DNA of 64,000 nt from Actinobacillus equuli (GCF_900636745.1 NZ_LR134310.1:1976501-2040500); one strand, 5' to 3'. Numbered from the stretch's first letter, positions 32,119 through 43,078 are shown. Numbers and translations are program-made. Notes: generated from the sequence alone by a model not told the origin.

Positions 32119-34389
32119 CTAAATTTTGCAAGCACCACCGGCACAACCGTCATTTAAATCTTGTTGGGAATCTTCCGCTCCGTCTCTGGTATTTTGGTAA
32201 TAGAGCGTTTTTAATCCGTATTTATAAGCGGTCAGTAAATCGGCAAGTAAGCGTTTCATCGGCACTTTACCGTCTTCAAATCTTTGCGGGTCATAGTTGG
32301 TATTTGCAGAAATCGCCTGATCAATGAATTTCTGCATAATACCGACCAGCTGTAAGTAACCGCTCATATCGGGTATATCCCACAATAACTCGTATTGTGA
32401 ACGGAGCTTTTCATATTCCGGCACAACTTGTTTTAAGATGCCGTCTTTTGAGGCTTTAACACTCACGTAGCCACGCGGCGGCTCAATGCCGTTGGTCGCA
32501 TTGGAAATTTGCGAGGAAGTTTCTGACGGCATTAGCGAGCTTAACGTTGAGTTACGTAAGCCGAATTGTTGAATCTCCGCACGCAAACTTTCCCAATCAT
32601 AATGTAGAGGTTCTTGAGTCAGGTTATTCAATTCTTTTTTATAACTATCAATCGGTAAAATGCCTTGAGCATAGCTCGTCTCATTAAATAACTTACAAGC
32701 ACCTTGTTCTTTGGCTAAATTGAGCGAAGCTTTCAGTAAATAATATTGCATCGCTTCAAAAGTTCTGTGCGTAAGCGCATTGGCAGAACCGTCTGAATAA
32801 CGCACGCCGTTTTTCGCTAAGTAATAAGCGTAGTTGATGACCCCGATGCCAAGTGAACGGCGAGCTAATGCGGCGTGTTTTGCTGCTTTCACCGGATAAT
32901 CTTGATAATCTAACAAGGCATCTAGCGCTCGTACCACTAAGTCGGCAAGCGGTTCAAATTCATCTAAATTTTGCAAAGTACCTAAGTTAAATGCTGAAAG
33001 GGTACAGAGTGCTATTTCCCCGTTTTCATCGTTAATATCATTCAGCGGTTTGGTCGGCAATGCGATTTCTAAACATAAATTTGATTGTTTGATCGGTGCA
33101 ACTTGCGGATTAAATGGTGAATGCGTATTGCAATGATCGACATTCTGAATATAAATACGACCGGTTGAAGCGCGTTCTTGCATGAGCAGTGAAAATAACT
33201 CAACCGCTTTCACACTGCGTTTACGAATGTTCGGGTCTTGCTCATATTGCAGATAAAGCTGTTCGAACTTTTCTTGATCAGCAAAAAACGCTTCATACAA
33301 ACCATCGACATCAGACGGGCTGAATAAGGTGATTTCGCCACCCTTAATTAAGCGTTGATACATCAGCTTGTTGAGCTGTACACCGTAGTCCATATGACGG
33401 CAGCGGTTGTCTTCTACACCTCGATTGTTTTTTAACACCAATAAACTTTCTACTTCTAAGTGCCATAGCGGGTAGTAAACCGTTGCAGCGCCGCCACGCA
33501 CACCGCCTTGAGAGCAAGATTTCACCGCACTTTGGAAATGCTTATAAAACGGAATGCAACCGGTGTGGAAAGCTTCTCCTTGACGAATCGGGCTGCCTAA
33601 TGCACGGATTGCACCGGCGTTAATGCCAATGCCCGCACGTTGCGAAACGTATTTAATAATTGCAGCGGAAGTGGCATTGATTGAATCCAAACTATCACCG
33701 CATTCGATCAATACGCAAGAACTAAACTGACGAGTCGGTGTTCTTACCCCTGACATAATCGGGGTCGGTAATGAAATTTTGAAAGTTGAAGTCGCATCGT
33801 AAAAACGTTTTACATAATCCAACCGAGTGGTTTTCGGATATTTCGAAAACAAGCAGGCAGCCACTAAAAGATATAAGAATTGTGCCGATTCATAGATTTC
33901 TCCGGTCACTCGGTTTTGGACTAAATATTTTCCTTCCAACTGTTTGACCGCCGCATAAGAAAAATCCATATCTCGGCTGTGTACGAGAAACTCATTCATT
34001 AACTGCCATTCTTGTTCGGTATAGTCGGTTAACAGTGCTTGATCGTATTTACCGAGTGCAACCAGCTTTTTAATATGGGTGAATAAATGAGGAGGGGTGA
34101 AGTCCCCATAGGCTTTTTTACGCAGATGAAACATTGCTAAACGTGCGGCTAGATATTGATAATCCGGCGTTTCGGTACTGATTAAATCAGCGGCAGCTTT
34201 GATGATTGTCTCGTGAATATCAGCAGTGCGAATACCTTGGTAAAACTGAATATGGGCGCTCAGTTCCACTTGTGATACCGATACATTCTGTAAGCCTTCG
34301 GCAGCCCAAGTGATCACACGATGAATTTTATCCAAATCAAACGGCTCTTGCTGGCCGTTGCGTTTGGTTACCATCAATGTTTTCTGCAT
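32119..34389 (-). CDS. nrdA: Ribonucleoside-diphosphate reductase class Ia, alpha subunit
   Basis: The protein of 756 residues begins with an ATP-cone allosteric domain (about 5-95, LMVTKRNGQQEPFDLDKIHRVI in part). The ten-stranded catalytic barrel follows: TPIMSGVRTPTRQFSSCVLIEC includes an active-site Cys, SNLCLEIALPT carries Asn/Cys/Glu residues of the radical site, and ATNGIEPPRGYVSVK is family-typical. The C-terminal tail ends CAGGACKI, the redox-active cysteine pair that rereduces the active site. It converts NDPs to dNDPs with NrdB. A pair of NrdR boxes lies upstream. Confidence 0.97.
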   Translation of the reverse strand: MQKTLMVTKRNGQQEPFDLDKIHRVITWAAEGLQNVSVSQVELSAHIQFYQGIRTADIHETIIKAAADLISTETPDYQYLAARLAMFHLRKKAYGDFTPPHLFTHIKKLVALGKYDQALLTDYTEQEWQLMNEFLVHSRDMDFSYAAVKQLEGKYLVQNRVTGEIYESAQFLYLLVAACLFSKYPKTTRLDYVKRFYDATSTFKISLPTPIMSGVRTPTRQFSSCVLIECGDSLDSINATSAAIIKYVSQRAGIGINAGAIRALGSPIRQGEAFHTGCIPFYKHFQSAVKSCSQGGVRGGAATVYYPLWHLEVESLLVLKNNRGVEDNRCRHMDYGVQLNKLMYQRLIKGGEITLFSPSDVDGLYEAFFADQEKFEQLYLQYEQDPNIRKRSVKAVELFSLLMQERASTGRIYIQNVDHCNTHSPFNPQVAPIKQSNLCLEIALPTKPLNDINDENGEIALCTLSAFNLGTLQNLDEFEPLADLVVRALDALLDYQDYPVKAAKHAALARRSLGIGVINYAYYLAKNGVRYSDGSANALTHRTFEAMQYYLLKASLNLAKEQGACKLFNETSYAQGILPIDSYKKELNNLTQEPLHYDWESLRAEIQQFGLRNSTLSSLMPSETSSQISNATNGIEPPRGYVSVKASKDGILKQVVPEYEKLRSQYELLWDIPDMSGYLQLVGIMQKFIDQAISANTNYDPQRFEDGKVPMKRLLADLLTAYKYGLKTLYYQNTRDGAEDSQQDLNDGCAGGACKI

Positions 34390-34420
34390 AAAATGTGTCT
34401 CCTTTTATTGTATTGTTTAA

Positions 34421-34467
34421 CCACTATATGTTGTGGTTTTGAAATTCTTATATACAAGATATTGTTT
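34421..34467 (-). promoter_or_regulatory. Tandem NrdR boxes upstream of nrdA
   Basis: CCACTATATGTTGTGG (34421-34436) and ATACAAGATATTGTTT (34452-34467) resemble the NrdR consensus ACAC-N-ATAT-N-GTGT. Their centres are 31 bp apart, which is the helical spacing (about three turns) seen for paired NrdR boxes. They sit 32-78 bp before the nrdA start, so repression by NrdR-dATP is expected. The second box is the weaker match. Confidence 0.72.
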
Positions 34468-34549
34468 TATTGAGGCGTATGCAAGCAGAAAATTTTGTAA
34501 AAGGATATTGACAAAAGATAAGTGATTGAAGATAGGACGATTCGAGAAA

Positions 34550-34588
34550 TGTAAAAAAATAAACCCCTGAAAATCAATTCAGGGGTTT
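34550..34588 (-). terminator. Terminator of the metallophosphoesterase gene
   Basis: AAACCCCTGA (34561-34570) and TCAGGGGTTT (34579-34588) form a 10-bp stem. On the minus strand it is followed by ATTTTTTT. Confidence 0.9.
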
Positions 34589-34605
34589 GCATAAAAAAAC
34601 TAAGG

Positions 34606-35685
34606 TTATTTACCTTTCACGTCAATAATAAAGACTTCGGATTGCGAACCAAGCCGCATCGGTATGCCCCAAAAGCCGTAACCAGAGGTGACAAAATAAT
34701 GACCTAAACCGATTTTTTCATAGCCATAATGCAGTCGATAAATCACGTTAGTCATTAAATTTGCCGGAAAAATTTGACCTTTGTGCGTATGTCCGGATAC
34801 TTGTAAATCAATCGGTAATTGTGAATGTTGCTCGATTTGCGTTGGGCGATGGTCAAGTAAAAACACCGGTAAATTCGAGTTTACTGCCGTTAATAATTGA
34901 GCGGCACTCGGTCTGTTTTTTACGAGGTCATCGTTACGTCCGATGATAGTAAATTTTCCGTTAATTTCGACCGCTTGATCCCATAGTACTTGGATACCTG
35001 CTTTTTGAATTTCGGCGGCAATCGCTTGCTGTTCTCCAAAGAAATCGTGATTACCCAAAGTGGCATAAACCCCTAAAGGTGCTTTGAGCTTAGCTAAATA
35101 CGGTTGCATATTTTCGGCTACATAAGCATCGGTATTATCGTCCATAATATCGCCGGGTAATAAAATCAGATCGACATTTTGCTGATTAAAGATCTCCGCT
35201 AATTTATCTAATTGTTTCGCGCCAAACCATTGCCCTAAGTGCAGATCACTTGCTACACCAATACGTAGCGGTTGAGCTAGCGGTTTATCCAATTGCACGG
35301 AATAATGTACCACTTTCGGCGTATAAGCGTTATATAAGGCGAGTCCAACAATGCCGAAAAATGCGAACGGATAGGTAATTTTTAAGGCAAAATTGACCGC
35401 TTGTTTGCCTTTAAATAGGCGGTAAATCACCACACAAGCAAGGCTAACGAATAACGCAAACAGCAGTAAAGCGAGCATTAGTGCAGTGATTCTAAAACCG
35501 TTAAATGTTCGTGTGACAGTAAGAATCGCTAAGCCATTTGCAGCTAGATAGCTAATAAATGTCACGATCTTGCGTGATTTAGTAGATAAGTTGAATAGCC
35601 AACCTACGGTACGAGAAAAGTTAAATACGAGGCATTGCAAAACAAGAATGGCAATTCCCGTGGTGATGTAATAACGATATTCCAA
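34606..35685 (-). CDS. Membrane-anchored metallophosphoesterase (YkuE/YaeI-like), TTG start
   Basis: The protein of about 359 residues has four hydrophobic N-terminal segments (for example ITTGIAILVLQCLVFNF, LMLALLLFALFVSLACVVIY, ITYPFAFFGIVGLALYNAY). A calcineurin-like phosphoesterase domain follows with metal motifs VASDLHLGQW, LPGDIMDDN, LGNHDFFG and SGHTHKGQ. The TTG at 35685 is chosen because AAAGGA lies 6-7 nt before it; a TTG 22 codons upstream falls beside the katA terminator and lacks a ribosome site. Related enzymes act on phosphate esters or lipid A precursors (UDP-diacylglucosamine), but the substrate here is open. Confidence 0.82.
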   Translation of the reverse strand: MEYRYYITTGIAILVLQCLVFNFSRTVGWLFNLSTKSRKIVTFISYLAANGLAILTVTRTFNGFRITALMLALLLFALFVSLACVVIYRLFKGKQAVNFALKITYPFAFFGIVGLALYNAYTPKVVHYSVQLDKPLAQPLRIGVASDLHLGQWFGAKQLDKLAEIFNQQNVDLILLPGDIMDDNTDAYVAENMQPYLAKLKAPLGVYATLGNHDFFGEQQAIAAEIQKAGIQVLWDQAVEINGKFTIIGRNDDLVKNRPSAAQLLTAVNSNLPVFLLDHRPTQIEQHSQLPIDLQVSGHTHKGQIFPANLMTNVIYRLHYGYEKIGLGHYFVTSGYGFWGIPMRLGSQSEVFIIDVKGK

Positions 35686-35747
35686 AAGCTTTCCTTTTTG
35701 TTTAAAAATAAAAAACGTGGGAATTGTAACGCAGATTGATTTTTCAA

Positions 35748-35782
35748 ACAAAAGAAAAGCCCTATCGTGTAGATAGGGCTTT
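35748..35782 (-). terminator. Terminator of katA
   Basis: AAAGCCCTATC (35756-35766) and GATAGGGCTTT (35772-35782) make an 11-bp hairpin. On the minus strand it is followed by TTCTTTTG. Confidence 0.85.
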
Positions 35783-35877
35783 GATAGAGCAAATGCATTT
35801 ATGTAAGGAGGACTACTGTGTGCGATTATCTCGCGGGTTTTTGAACAGTTGCATTTGCTAATTTGGTGACTTCTAAA

Positions 35878-37404
35878 TTAGAAGTTAGGTTTTAATAAAC
35901 CCGGTTGACCCATTGCCGGATCAGTATTATATGCTTCCATCGCATCGGCAACTGTCATACCTAATGCTTTTGCAACGCCTTCACCGTAAGCCGGATCACA
36001 GAAGTAACAGTTACGAATGTGGCGATATTTAATAAAGTCTAATGCATCACCCATACCTGCCGCAGTATTCTTGAATAGCGATTCTTTTTCTGAATCAGTC
36101 ATATTGTTGAATAATACACGTGGCTGGCTGAAATAATCCGCATCGTCTTGGCGGAAATCCCAATGTGCCGCATCACCGTTAATTTTGAGTGGTGGTTCAG
36201 CAAATTGTGCTTGTTCTTGCCATTGACCGAAGCTATTCGGCTCATAATGTAAGGTTGAACCGTAGTTACCGTCCACTCGACCTTGACCGTCACGCGCATT
36301 ACTGTGAACCGGACAACGAGGTGCGTTTACCGGAATTTGGTGGTGGTTTACACCTAAACGGTAACGTTGTGCATCTGCATAGTTGAATAAGCGAGCCTGT
36401 AACATACGGTCCGGTGATACGCTGATACCCGGCACTAAGTTACTCGGAGCAAATGCAGATTGTTCAACATCAGCAAAGAAGTTTGCCGGGTTGCGGTTTA
36501 ATTCCATTACGCCGACTTCGATTAATGGATAGTCTTTTTTAGACCAAACTTTAGTTAAATCGAACGGATGAAAATCCACTTGTTCCGCTTCTGCTTCGGG
36601 CATTACTTGAATATAAAGTTTCCATTTCGGGAAATCGCCTTTTTCGATTGATTCGTATAAATCGCGTTGGTGTGATTCACGATCGTTAGCGATAATTGCC
36701 GCCGCTTCTTCATTAGTTAAGTTTTTAATGCCTTGTTCGGTACGAAAATGGAATTTCACCCAGAAGCGTTCGTTATTTGCATTGATTAAGCTATATGTGT
36801 GTGAACCGTAACCGTGCATATGGCGGTATGAAGCCGGGATACCACGCTCAGACATTACGATCGTTACTTGGTGGAATGCTTCCGGTAATAACGTCCAGAA
36901 GTCCCAGTTGTTTGTCGCGCTACGCATATTTGTGCGTGGGTCACGTTTAACCGCTTTATTTAAGTCAGGGAATTTACGTGGATCACGTAAGAAGAATACC
37001 GGTGTGTTGTTACCGACTAAGTCCCAGTTACCTTGTTCGGTATAGAATTTAACCGCAAAGCCACGGATATCACGTTCTGCATCTGCCGCACCACGTTCAC
37101 CGGCTACAGTGGTAAAACGTGCGAATAATTCGGTTTCTTTACCCACTTCGCTAAAGATTGCCGCTTTAGTGTATTGAGTAATATCATGGGTCACGATGAA
37201 TTTACCGAATGCGCCGGAACCTTTAGCATGCATACGGCGCTCAGGAATAACTTCACGCACGAAGTTGGCTAATTTCTCGTTTAACCATAAATCCTGTGCA
37301 AGCAACGGACCGCGAGGGCCGGCAGTTAAACTGTTTTGGTTATCAACAACAGGCGCACCGTTGTTCATCGTTAATGATGTATGATGGAATGGACATTTAG
37401 ACAT
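35878..37404 (-). CDS. katA: Monofunctional heme catalase
   Basis: The protein of 508 residues has the length and sequence of the Haemophilus HktE-type clade 3 catalase. It carries the distal His59 ([13 protein letters not shown]), the distal Asn in VGNNTPVFF, and the proximal heme Tyr in [14 protein letters not shown]. It decomposes hydrogen peroxide in the cytoplasm and protects against host oxidants. The upstream region has an inverted repeat TTGATAG/CTATCAA but not a convincing OxyR site. It is monocistronic with its own terminator. Confidence 0.97.
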   Translation of the reverse strand: MSKCPFHHTSLTMNNGAPVVDNQNSLTAGPRGPLLAQDLWLNEKLANFVREVIPERRMHAKGSGAFGKFIVTHDITQYTKAAIFSEVGKETELFARFTTVAGERGAADAERDIRGFAVKFYTEQGNWDLVGNNTPVFFLRDPRKFPDLNKAVKRDPRTNMRSATNNWDFWTLLPEAFHQVTIVMSERGIPASYRHMHGYGSHTYSLINANNERFWVKFHFRTEQGIKNLTNEEAAAIIANDRESHQRDLYESIEKGDFPKWKLYIQVMPEAEAEQVDFHPFDLTKVWSKKDYPLIEVGVMELNRNPANFFADVEQSAFAPSNLVPGISVSPDRMLQARLFNYADAQRYRLGVNHHQIPVNAPRCPVHSNARDGQGRVDGNYGSTLHYEPNSFGQWQEQAQFAEPPLKINGDAAHWDFRQDDADYFSQPRVLFNNMTDSEKESLFKNTAAGMGDALDFIKYRHIRNCYFCDPAYGEGVAKALGMTVADAMEAYNTDPAMGQPGLLKPNF

Positions 37405-37453
37405 AATAATTACCTTGGAATGTTAATAGGTTTTGTGTATGGATATATTATTA

Positions 37454-37483
37454 TTGATAGATTTTATTTTGTAAAACTATCAA
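37454..37483. promoter_or_regulatory. Inverted repeat in the katA-htpG intergenic region
   Basis: TTGATAG (37454-37460) and CTATCAA (37477-37483) are inverted. A second palindrome TATCAATTTGATA (37478-37490) overlaps the right arm. The half-sites contain ATAG as in OxyR operators, but the spacing does not fit the four-part OxyR consensus. The factor is unknown. Confidence 0.35.
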
Positions 37484-37543
37484 TTTGATAAAATATAGCG
37501 ATTAAATTAGATTTTTTAATAGGAAATAACTTTGATTTTTTGG

Positions 37544-37572
37544 CTTGAAAAGTAAATAAGGTTTCCCCATTT
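37544..37572 (+). promoter_or_regulatory. Sigma-32 (RpoH) heat-shock promoter of htpG
   Basis: CTTGAAA (37544-37550), 14-nt spacer and CCCCATTT (37565-37572) match the heat-shock consensus CTTGAAA-N11-16-CCCCATnT almost perfectly. Initiation would be about 50 nt before the htpG ATG. Confidence 0.9.
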
Positions 37573-37586
37573 ACTAAGGCGTTTAA

Positions 37587-37612
37587 AAGCGGTGGAATTC
37601 CGCTTATTTTTT
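37587..37612 (+). terminator. Leader hairpin before htpG
   Basis: AAGCGG (37587-37592) pairs with CCGCTT (37600-37605), followed by ATTTTTTG. It lies inside the htpG leader, 28-46 nt before the start, so it may act as an attenuator or 5' stabiliser rather than a true end. Confidence 0.45.
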
Positions 37613-37632
37613 GTAAATTAAAGAGGGATAAA

Positions 37633-39510
37633 ATGAGTACCAATCAAGAAACAAGAGGCTTCCAATCGGAAGTTAAGCAATTACTTCAGTTAATGATCCA
37701 TTCACTTTATTCAAATAAAGAAATTTTCTTACGTGAATTAATCTCCAATGCGTCTGATGCGGCGGATAAACTGCGTTTTAAAGCGCTTTCCAATCCTGCG
37801 TTATATGAAGGTGACGGCGAATTACGTGTACGAGTGAGCTTTGATGAAACTTTAGGCACACTGACTATCAGCGATAACGGTATCGGTATGAACCGTGAAC
37901 AGGTTATCGATCACTTGGGTACGATCGCTAAATCAGGCACCAAAGAGTTTTTAAATTCGTTAGGTACGGATCAAGCAAAAGACAGCCAATTAATCGGTCA
38001 ATTCGGGGTTGGTTTTTATTCGGCATTTATTGTGGCGGACAAAGTGACGGTGAAAACCCGTGCGGCGGGCGAAACACAAGCCGTACTTTGGGAATCTGCC
38101 GGTGAAGGCGATTACACAGTTGCGGATATTGAGAAAGCAACACGTGGTACGGACGTTATTTTACATCTGCGTGAGGATGAAAAAGAATTTTTAAGCGAAT
38201 GGCGTTTACGTGAAATTATCGGTAAATATTCGGATCATATTGGCTTACCGGTTGAAATCCAAACTACAGAATATGATGAAGAAGGCAAAGCAAGCGGTCA
38301 AAAATGGGAAAAAATTAACAAAGCGCAAGCACTTTGGACTCGTTCAAAAAACGAAATTTCAGACGAAGAATACCAAGAGTTTTATAAACATTTAAGCCAC
38401 GATTATAATGACTCACTCATCTGGGCGCATAATAAAGTAGAAGGTAAACAAGAATATACCAGCTTACTTTATGTGCCGGCAAAAGCACCTTGGGATATGT
38501 TCAATCGTGATCAGAAACACGGCTTAAAACTTTATGTACAGCGTGTATTTATTATGGACGATGCGGAAGTGTTTATGCCGAATTACCTACGTTTTATGCG
38601 AGGTTTATTAGACACGAATGACTTGCCGTTAAACGTTTCACGTGAGATTTTACAAGAAAATAAAGTCACCGCTTCACTGCGTTCGGCATTAACTAAACGT
38701 GCATTACAATTATTGGAAAAATTAGCGAAGGACGATCAAGATAAATACCAAACCTTCTGGAATGAATTCGGGTTAGTGTTAAAAGAAGGTGTTGGCGAAG
38801 ATTTTGCGAATAAACAACAAATTGCGTCGTTATTCCGCTTTGCTTCAACCCAAACTGATTCTAGCGAACAAACAGTAAGTTTGGCGGATTATGTCGGCAG
38901 AATGAAAGAAGGTCAGAAAGCGATTTATTTCTTAACCGCTGATAACTATGTGGCAGCGAAAAATAGTCCGCACCTTGAACTGTTTAATAAGAAAGGTATT
39001 GAAGTGCTGCTATTATCTGATCGTATTGACGAGTGGGTAGTTGGTCATTTAACCGAATTTGACGGCAAACCGTTGCAAAGTATCACAAAATCGGATCTGG
39101 ATTTAGGCGATCTCGCCGATAAGGAACAAGAAGAGAGCCAAAAAGCACAACAAGCGGAATTCGGATCTTTCCTTGAACGTGCGCAAAACTATTTTGGTGA
39201 CCGTGTGAAAAAAGTAGTATTAACGCATCGCTTAACCGACACGCCGGCAGTGGTTTCAACCGATAGTGATGAAATGACTACGCAAATGGCAAAACTGTTT
39301 GCTGCAATGGGACAAAAAGCACCGGAAGTGAAATATACATTTGAGTTAAATCCGGATCATCAAATGGTTAAGAAAATCGCAGATCTTGCTGATGAAACGG
39401 AATTCAATGATTGGATTGAATTATTGTTTGAACAAGCATTGCTTGCAGAGCGTGGTTCATTAGAAAACCCGGCAGCATTTATCAAACGTATGAATAAATT
39501 GCTTGGTTAA
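37633..39510 (+). CDS. htpG: Chaperone HtpG (bacterial Hsp90)
   Basis: The protein of 625 residues has the GHKL ATPase N-domain ([19 protein letters not shown] in the form [23 protein letters not shown] and [16 protein letters not shown]), the middle domain with the catalytic Arg region ([11 protein letters not shown]), and a C-terminal dimerisation domain. Its length is nearly identical to E. coli HtpG (624). The RpoH promoter explains heat induction. AGAGGGAT precedes the start, and a bidirectional terminator follows. Confidence 0.98.
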   Translation: MSTNQETRGFQSEVKQLLQLMIHSLYSNKEIFLRELISNASDAADKLRFKALSNPALYEGDGELRVRVSFDETLGTLTISDNGIGMNREQVIDHLGTIAKSGTKEFLNSLGTDQAKDSQLIGQFGVGFYSAFIVADKVTVKTRAAGETQAVLWESAGEGDYTVADIEKATRGTDVILHLREDEKEFLSEWRLREIIGKYSDHIGLPVEIQTTEYDEEGKASGQKWEKINKAQALWTRSKNEISDEEYQEFYKHLSHDYNDSLIWAHNKVEGKQEYTSLLYVPAKAPWDMFNRDQKHGLKLYVQRVFIMDDAEVFMPNYLRFMRGLLDTNDLPLNVSREILQENKVTASLRSALTKRALQLLEKLAKDDQDKYQTFWNEFGLVLKEGVGEDFANKQQIASLFRFASTQTDSSEQTVSLADYVGRMKEGQKAIYFLTADNYVAAKNSPHLELFNKKGIEVLLLSDRIDEWVVGHLTEFDGKPLQSITKSDLDLGDLADKEQEESQKAQQAEFGSFLERAQNYFGDRVKKVVLTHRLTDTPAVVSTDSDEMTTQMAKLFAAMGQKAPEVKYTFELNPDHQMVKKIADLADETEFNDWIELLFEQALLAERGSLENPAAFIKRMNKLLG

Positions 39511-39525
39511 TTACTAGAGATATAA

Positions 39526-39551
39526 AAAAGGCTATCGAGAGATAGCCTTTT
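39526..39551. terminator. Bidirectional terminator between htpG and metC
   Basis: AAAGGCTATC (39527-39536), loop GAGA and GATAGCCTTT (39541-39550), with A run before and TATTTTA after. Confidence 0.9.
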
Positions 39552-39596
39552 ATTTTAAATTGCAATTTTTTCTGTAAATTTGACCGCTTGCAACGT

Positions 39597-40787
39597 TTAT
39601 TTTAAACGCTCAAAGCCTTTTTCTAAATCGGCAATCAGATCTTCAACTGCTTCTAAACCAACGTGAATGCGAATCAGCGTACCATTGAGTTTTCTTTCGA
39701 TTGCCGGACGGATACGAGCAATTTCTTCCGGTTGGTTGGCTAGGATGAGGGATTCAAAACCGCCCCAAGAATATGCCATGGTAAATAATTCGAAATGATC
39801 TAAAAAGTGAGCTAATTGTTCATCATTTAACTTTTGGTTAAGTTCGAATGAAAACAGACCGCTTGCACCTTTAAAATCTCGTTTGAAAAATTCGTGTCCC
39901 GGGCAGCTTGGTAAAGCAGGGTGGAAGACCGCTTTTACTTCCGGACGTTGTGCCAACCATTGTGCCACTTGAATTGAACGTTCTTGGTGTTCTTTTAAAC
40001 GAATACCGAGCGTGCGTAACCCTCGAGCCGTAGTATAAGCTGAATCCGCATCAACCATTTGCCCCATTAAATATGAACGTTCACGGAGCTGATCCCAACA
40101 ACGCGCATTAGATACGGCTGTGCCAATCATCACATCAGAGTGACCGACTAAATATTTAGTGCCGGCTTGAATCGAAATATCAATACCGAATTCAAGCGCA
40201 GGGAATAATACGCCGCCTGCCCAAGTGTTATCGATCATAATCACGATATCCGGATTGACGTCACGAGCAATTCGAACCAAAGTTGGGATATCCGGCACTT
40301 CCATTGTCAGTGAGCTTGGCGATTCTAAAAATAGCACTTTAGTATTCGGTTGAATAAGCGCACGAATGCCTTCACCGATGAGCGGATCGTAATAAGTTGT
40401 GCTTACACCAATATTTTTTAAGATAACGTTGCAGAAATCTTGGGTTGGCTCATAAGCCGCACCGGTCATTAATATGTGATCGCCTTGAGAAACAAACGCT
40501 AAGATTGAGTTAGTCACGGCTGCCGCACCGCACGGATAAAGATAACAGCCGGCTCCGCCTTCTAATTCACACATTGCATCTTGTAGAGCGAAGTGGGTTA
40601 GGGTGCCTCGTCTGCCGTAAAATAATTCACCTTTATAGCGATTACGAGTGGCATTCTTTTTTTGTGCAACCGAGTCAAACACTAAAGAAGAGGCACGTTG
40701 AACGACAGGATTCACAGAACCTTGGGTATAACGAGATTTACGTCCGGCATGGACAAATTTGGTTTCAAGTTGAGAGAAATTTGACAT
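39597..40787 (-). CDS. metC: Cystathionine beta-lyase
   Basis: This 396-residue PLP enzyme of the Cys/Met metabolism family cleaves cystathionine to homocysteine, pyruvate and ammonia. The PLP lysine is Lys211 in [16 protein letters not shown]. The motif [13 protein letters not shown] and [19 protein letters not shown] contact the cofactor. The sequence [22 protein letters not shown] (used in part) matches MetC rather than MetB. AGGAAA precedes the start. An uptake signal lies inside the coding region near 39859. Confidence 0.94.
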   Translation of the reverse strand: MSNFSQLETKFVHAGRKSRYTQGSVNPVVQRASSLVFDSVAQKKNATRNRYKGELFYGRRGTLTHFALQDAMCELEGGAGCYLYPCGAAAVTNSILAFVSQGDHILMTGAAYEPTQDFCNVILKNIGVSTTYYDPLIGEGIRALIQPNTKVLFLESPSSLTMEVPDIPTLVRIARDVNPDIVIMIDNTWAGGVLFPALEFGIDISIQAGTKYLVGHSDVMIGTAVSNARCWDQLRERSYLMGQMVDADSAYTTARGLRTLGIRLKEHQERSIQVAQWLAQRPEVKAVFHPALPSCPGHEFFKRDFKGASGLFSFELNQKLNDEQLAHFLDHFELFTMAYSWGGFESLILANQPEEIARIRPAIERKLNGTLIRIHVGLEAVEDLIADLEKGFERLK

Positions 40788-40813
40788 TGTGTTTCCTTAT
40801 TGTAGTTATAAGA

Positions 40814-40857
40814 AAGCGGTCTGATTTATGCAAAATTTTGCAAAAATTCGACCGCTT
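40814..40857 (-). terminator. Inverted uptake-signal hairpin between dsbB and metC
   Basis: AAGCGGTC (40814-40821) and GACCGCTT (40850-40857) with internal GCAAAATTTTGC palindrome. Following bases on the minus strand are TCTTATAAC, a modest tract, so termination of dsbB may be partial. Confidence 0.65.
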
Positions 40858-40862
40858 GTAGG

Positions 40863-41402
40863 TTATCTGAATACGCTACGATATTGTGGTTTAGCTCGTT
40901 TGAATTGGCTGATGAGTACGATAACAAAAGCAAGCGCGAACATTGCGAAGGCAACGATAAGCCATTCCGGCATGCCTAAGCCAAGCATTTCCCATTGTTT
41001 CTCACTACAATTTACCGGGCCAGGTGCAAAAATGCTTGGGAACCATTGATCAAACGGCATTGTTTGTGGAAATTCCGGTTTAAACTCACATTGATTCCAA
41101 GGAGAAGGATTTGCTTGATAATCATGGTGTTTGACGGCTAATGCAAGCCCTTTAAAGGCACTGAAGCCCCAAATGAATAAAGCAAGCCAACGAGTAAGAA
41201 AAAAACGAGGGGAGATCGAACCGAGTAAACCGGCAATGATAAGTCCTAAAATCGCAAGACGTTCATAGACACACATGACACAAGGAACTAATCCCATTCC
41301 ATATTGGAAATAAATGCCCGTTGCCTCAAGAGCAAAAGCAATAACAGCAAGTAATAGCCATGCGGTGCGGCTTAATGAGAGTTGTTTGAAGTAGCTGAGC
41401 AT
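40863..41402 (-). CDS. dsbB: Disulfide bond formation protein B
   Basis: The protein of 179 residues has four membrane helices and the two redox pairs of DsbB: Cys41-Cys44 (VPCVMCVYERLA) and Cys105/Cys132 in the second periplasmic loop (NQCEFKPE, PVNCSEKQW). It reoxidises DsbA and passes electrons to quinone in the inner membrane; the conserved Arg after CVMC (ER) is the quinone contact. It is adjacent to nhaB, as in enterics. Confidence 0.96.
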   Translation of the reverse strand: MLSYFKQLSLSRTAWLLLAVIAFALEATGIYFQYGMGLVPCVMCVYERLAILGLIIAGLLGSISPRFFLTRWLALFIWGFSAFKGLALAVKHHDYQANPSPWNQCEFKPEFPQTMPFDQWFPSIFAPGPVNCSEKQWEMLGLGMPEWLIVAFAMFALAFVIVLISQFKRAKPQYRSVFR

Positions 41403-41460
41403 AATAGTTCCTTTAGTCTGAATGATTTATTCATTGTACCTGATTTTACTCAGCTTTCGT

Positions 41461-41490
41461 AAAAAAATCTCCCCAAAAGCGGGGAGATTT
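41461..41490 (-). terminator. Terminator of nhaB
   Basis: AAAATCTCCCC (41463-41473) and GGGGAGATTTT (41480-41490). Read on the minus strand the hairpin is followed by a T run. Confidence 0.92.
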
Positions 41491-41497
41491 TTAGAGG

Positions 41498-43039
41498 TTA
41501 ACGGCTGATAATCCAGCCCCAATTTGTCATGATTTCGGTAAACGGAGGAAGTAAATATTCCAATGTGAAGAAACCGACAGTCGACAATACGATGGTATAA
41601 GGTAATGCCATATACAACATTCTGCCGTATGAGAGTCGGATTAACGGCGCAAACGGTGAGGTGAGCAAGAATAAGAATGCCGCTTGCCCGTTCGGGGTCG
41701 CAACAGAAGGTAAGTTAGTACCGGTATTAATTGCCACCGCAATTAAGTCGAATTGTTCACGACCAATAATTCCTGAAGTTAGCGCATTTTTTGCTTCGTT
41801 AATATAAACCGTTCCTACGAATACATTATCGGATACCATAGAAAGTAAACCGTTAAATACATAGAACAGGGCTAATTGAGAATGTGCATCCGCAGAGAGT
41901 ACGAATTGGATAATCGGTTCAAATAACTTAAGATCCACAATTACCGCAACCACAGTAAAGAATACTACGATTAACGCAGTAAACGGCATCGGTTCTTGGA
42001 ATGAACGACCGATTACGTGTTCGTCAGTAATGCCACAGAATGCCGTACAGATGATGATAATCGTTAAACCAATGATACCAACATCAGCAAGGTGGAATGC
42101 TAAGCCGATAATTAACCAAATACCGGTGAGAGCTTGAATACCCATTTTTACACGGTCTTGCTGGGTCATACGTTGTTCTTTTAATAAATTATAACGTGCG
42201 AGAACACCCCATACACGGCGCGGTAAACGCTCACCGTAGCCGAATAATTTAAAGTGTTCTAACAATAAACACGTGATGACGCCGAAAAATAAGACAGGTA
42301 AGCTCACCGGTGCAACACGTAAGAAGAATTCAACAAAGCCCCATTCGGCTTGACCGGCAATGATTAAGTTTTGTGGCTCACCTACCATTGTCATTACGCC
42401 ACCTAATGCACTACCTACAGCCGCATGCATTAACAGACTACGTAAAAATGCTCGGAATTGTTCGAGAATTTGTTTATTAGTAACGATTTTTTCGTCATTA
42501 GTAATATCAGTTGAATCCTCAAAGCTATTACCGGAAGCCACTTTATGGTAAACGCCATAAAAGCCGGTACCAACGCTAATGATTACGGCAATAACCGTTA
42601 GAGCATCTAAGAATGCAGATAAAAAGGTTGCGCTAAGACAGAATGCAAGAGAAAGAACTTTTTTAGAATGAATAGCAATCAGTAATTTAGTAAAAACATA
42701 TAATAATAATTGCTTCATAAAATAAATACCGGCAACCATAAACATTAACAATAAAATAACGTCGAAGTTTGCCATTATTTCTTCTTTTACATGGTGGGGA
42801 CTGGTCATTCCAATAATAACCGCCTCAATAGCTAATAAGCCACCCGGTTGAAGTGGATAACATTTCAGTGCCATTGATAAAGTAAAAATAAACTCGGCAA
42901 CTAATACCCATCCGGCAACAAAAGGGCTAATAAAGAAAAAGACAAGAGGATTAATAACTAAAAAAGCCAAAATAGCTAATTTATACCATTCCGGCGCTTT
43001 ACCTAAAAAGCTTTTAAATATAGCGTTCGAGCTATTCAT
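41498..43039 (-). CDS. nhaB: Sodium/proton antiporter NhaB
   Basis: The protein of 513 residues is an inner-membrane antiporter with about 12 hydrophobic segments. It begins [22 protein letters not shown], and contains [18 protein letters not shown] and [21 protein letters not shown], both typical of NhaB. It expels sodium in exchange for protons and supports sodium tolerance and pH balance. The divergent arrangement with fadR is the same as in E. coli. A 17-bp palindrome lies between the two. Confidence 0.95.
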   Translation of the reverse strand: MNSSNAIFKSFLGKAPEWYKLAILAFLVINPLVFFFISPFVAGWVLVAEFIFTLSMALKCYPLQPGGLLAIEAVIIGMTSPHHVKEEIMANFDVILLLMFMVAGIYFMKQLLLYVFTKLLIAIHSKKVLSLAFCLSATFLSAFLDALTVIAVIISVGTGFYGVYHKVASGNSFEDSTDITNDEKIVTNKQILEQFRAFLRSLLMHAAVGSALGGVMTMVGEPQNLIIAGQAEWGFVEFFLRVAPVSLPVLFFGVITCLLLEHFKLFGYGERLPRRVWGVLARYNLLKEQRMTQQDRVKMGIQALTGIWLIIGLAFHLADVGIIGLTIIIICTAFCGITDEHVIGRSFQEPMPFTALIVVFFTVVAVIVDLKLFEPIIQFVLSADAHSQLALFYVFNGLLSMVSDNVFVGTVYINEAKNALTSGIIGREQFDLIAVAINTGTNLPSVATPNGQAAFLFLLTSPFAPLIRLSYGRMLYMALPYTIVLSTVGFFTLEYLLPPFTEIMTNWGWIISR

Positions 43040-43078
43040 TTAAAGTTCTCCTTGTAAATAAAAAATATAAGCTAATTG

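Noticed and set aside
37454-37490. OxyR operator at katA
   Set aside because: ATAG/CTAT half-sites occur, but the spacing does not fit the four-element OxyR consensus, so it is listed only as an inverted repeat.
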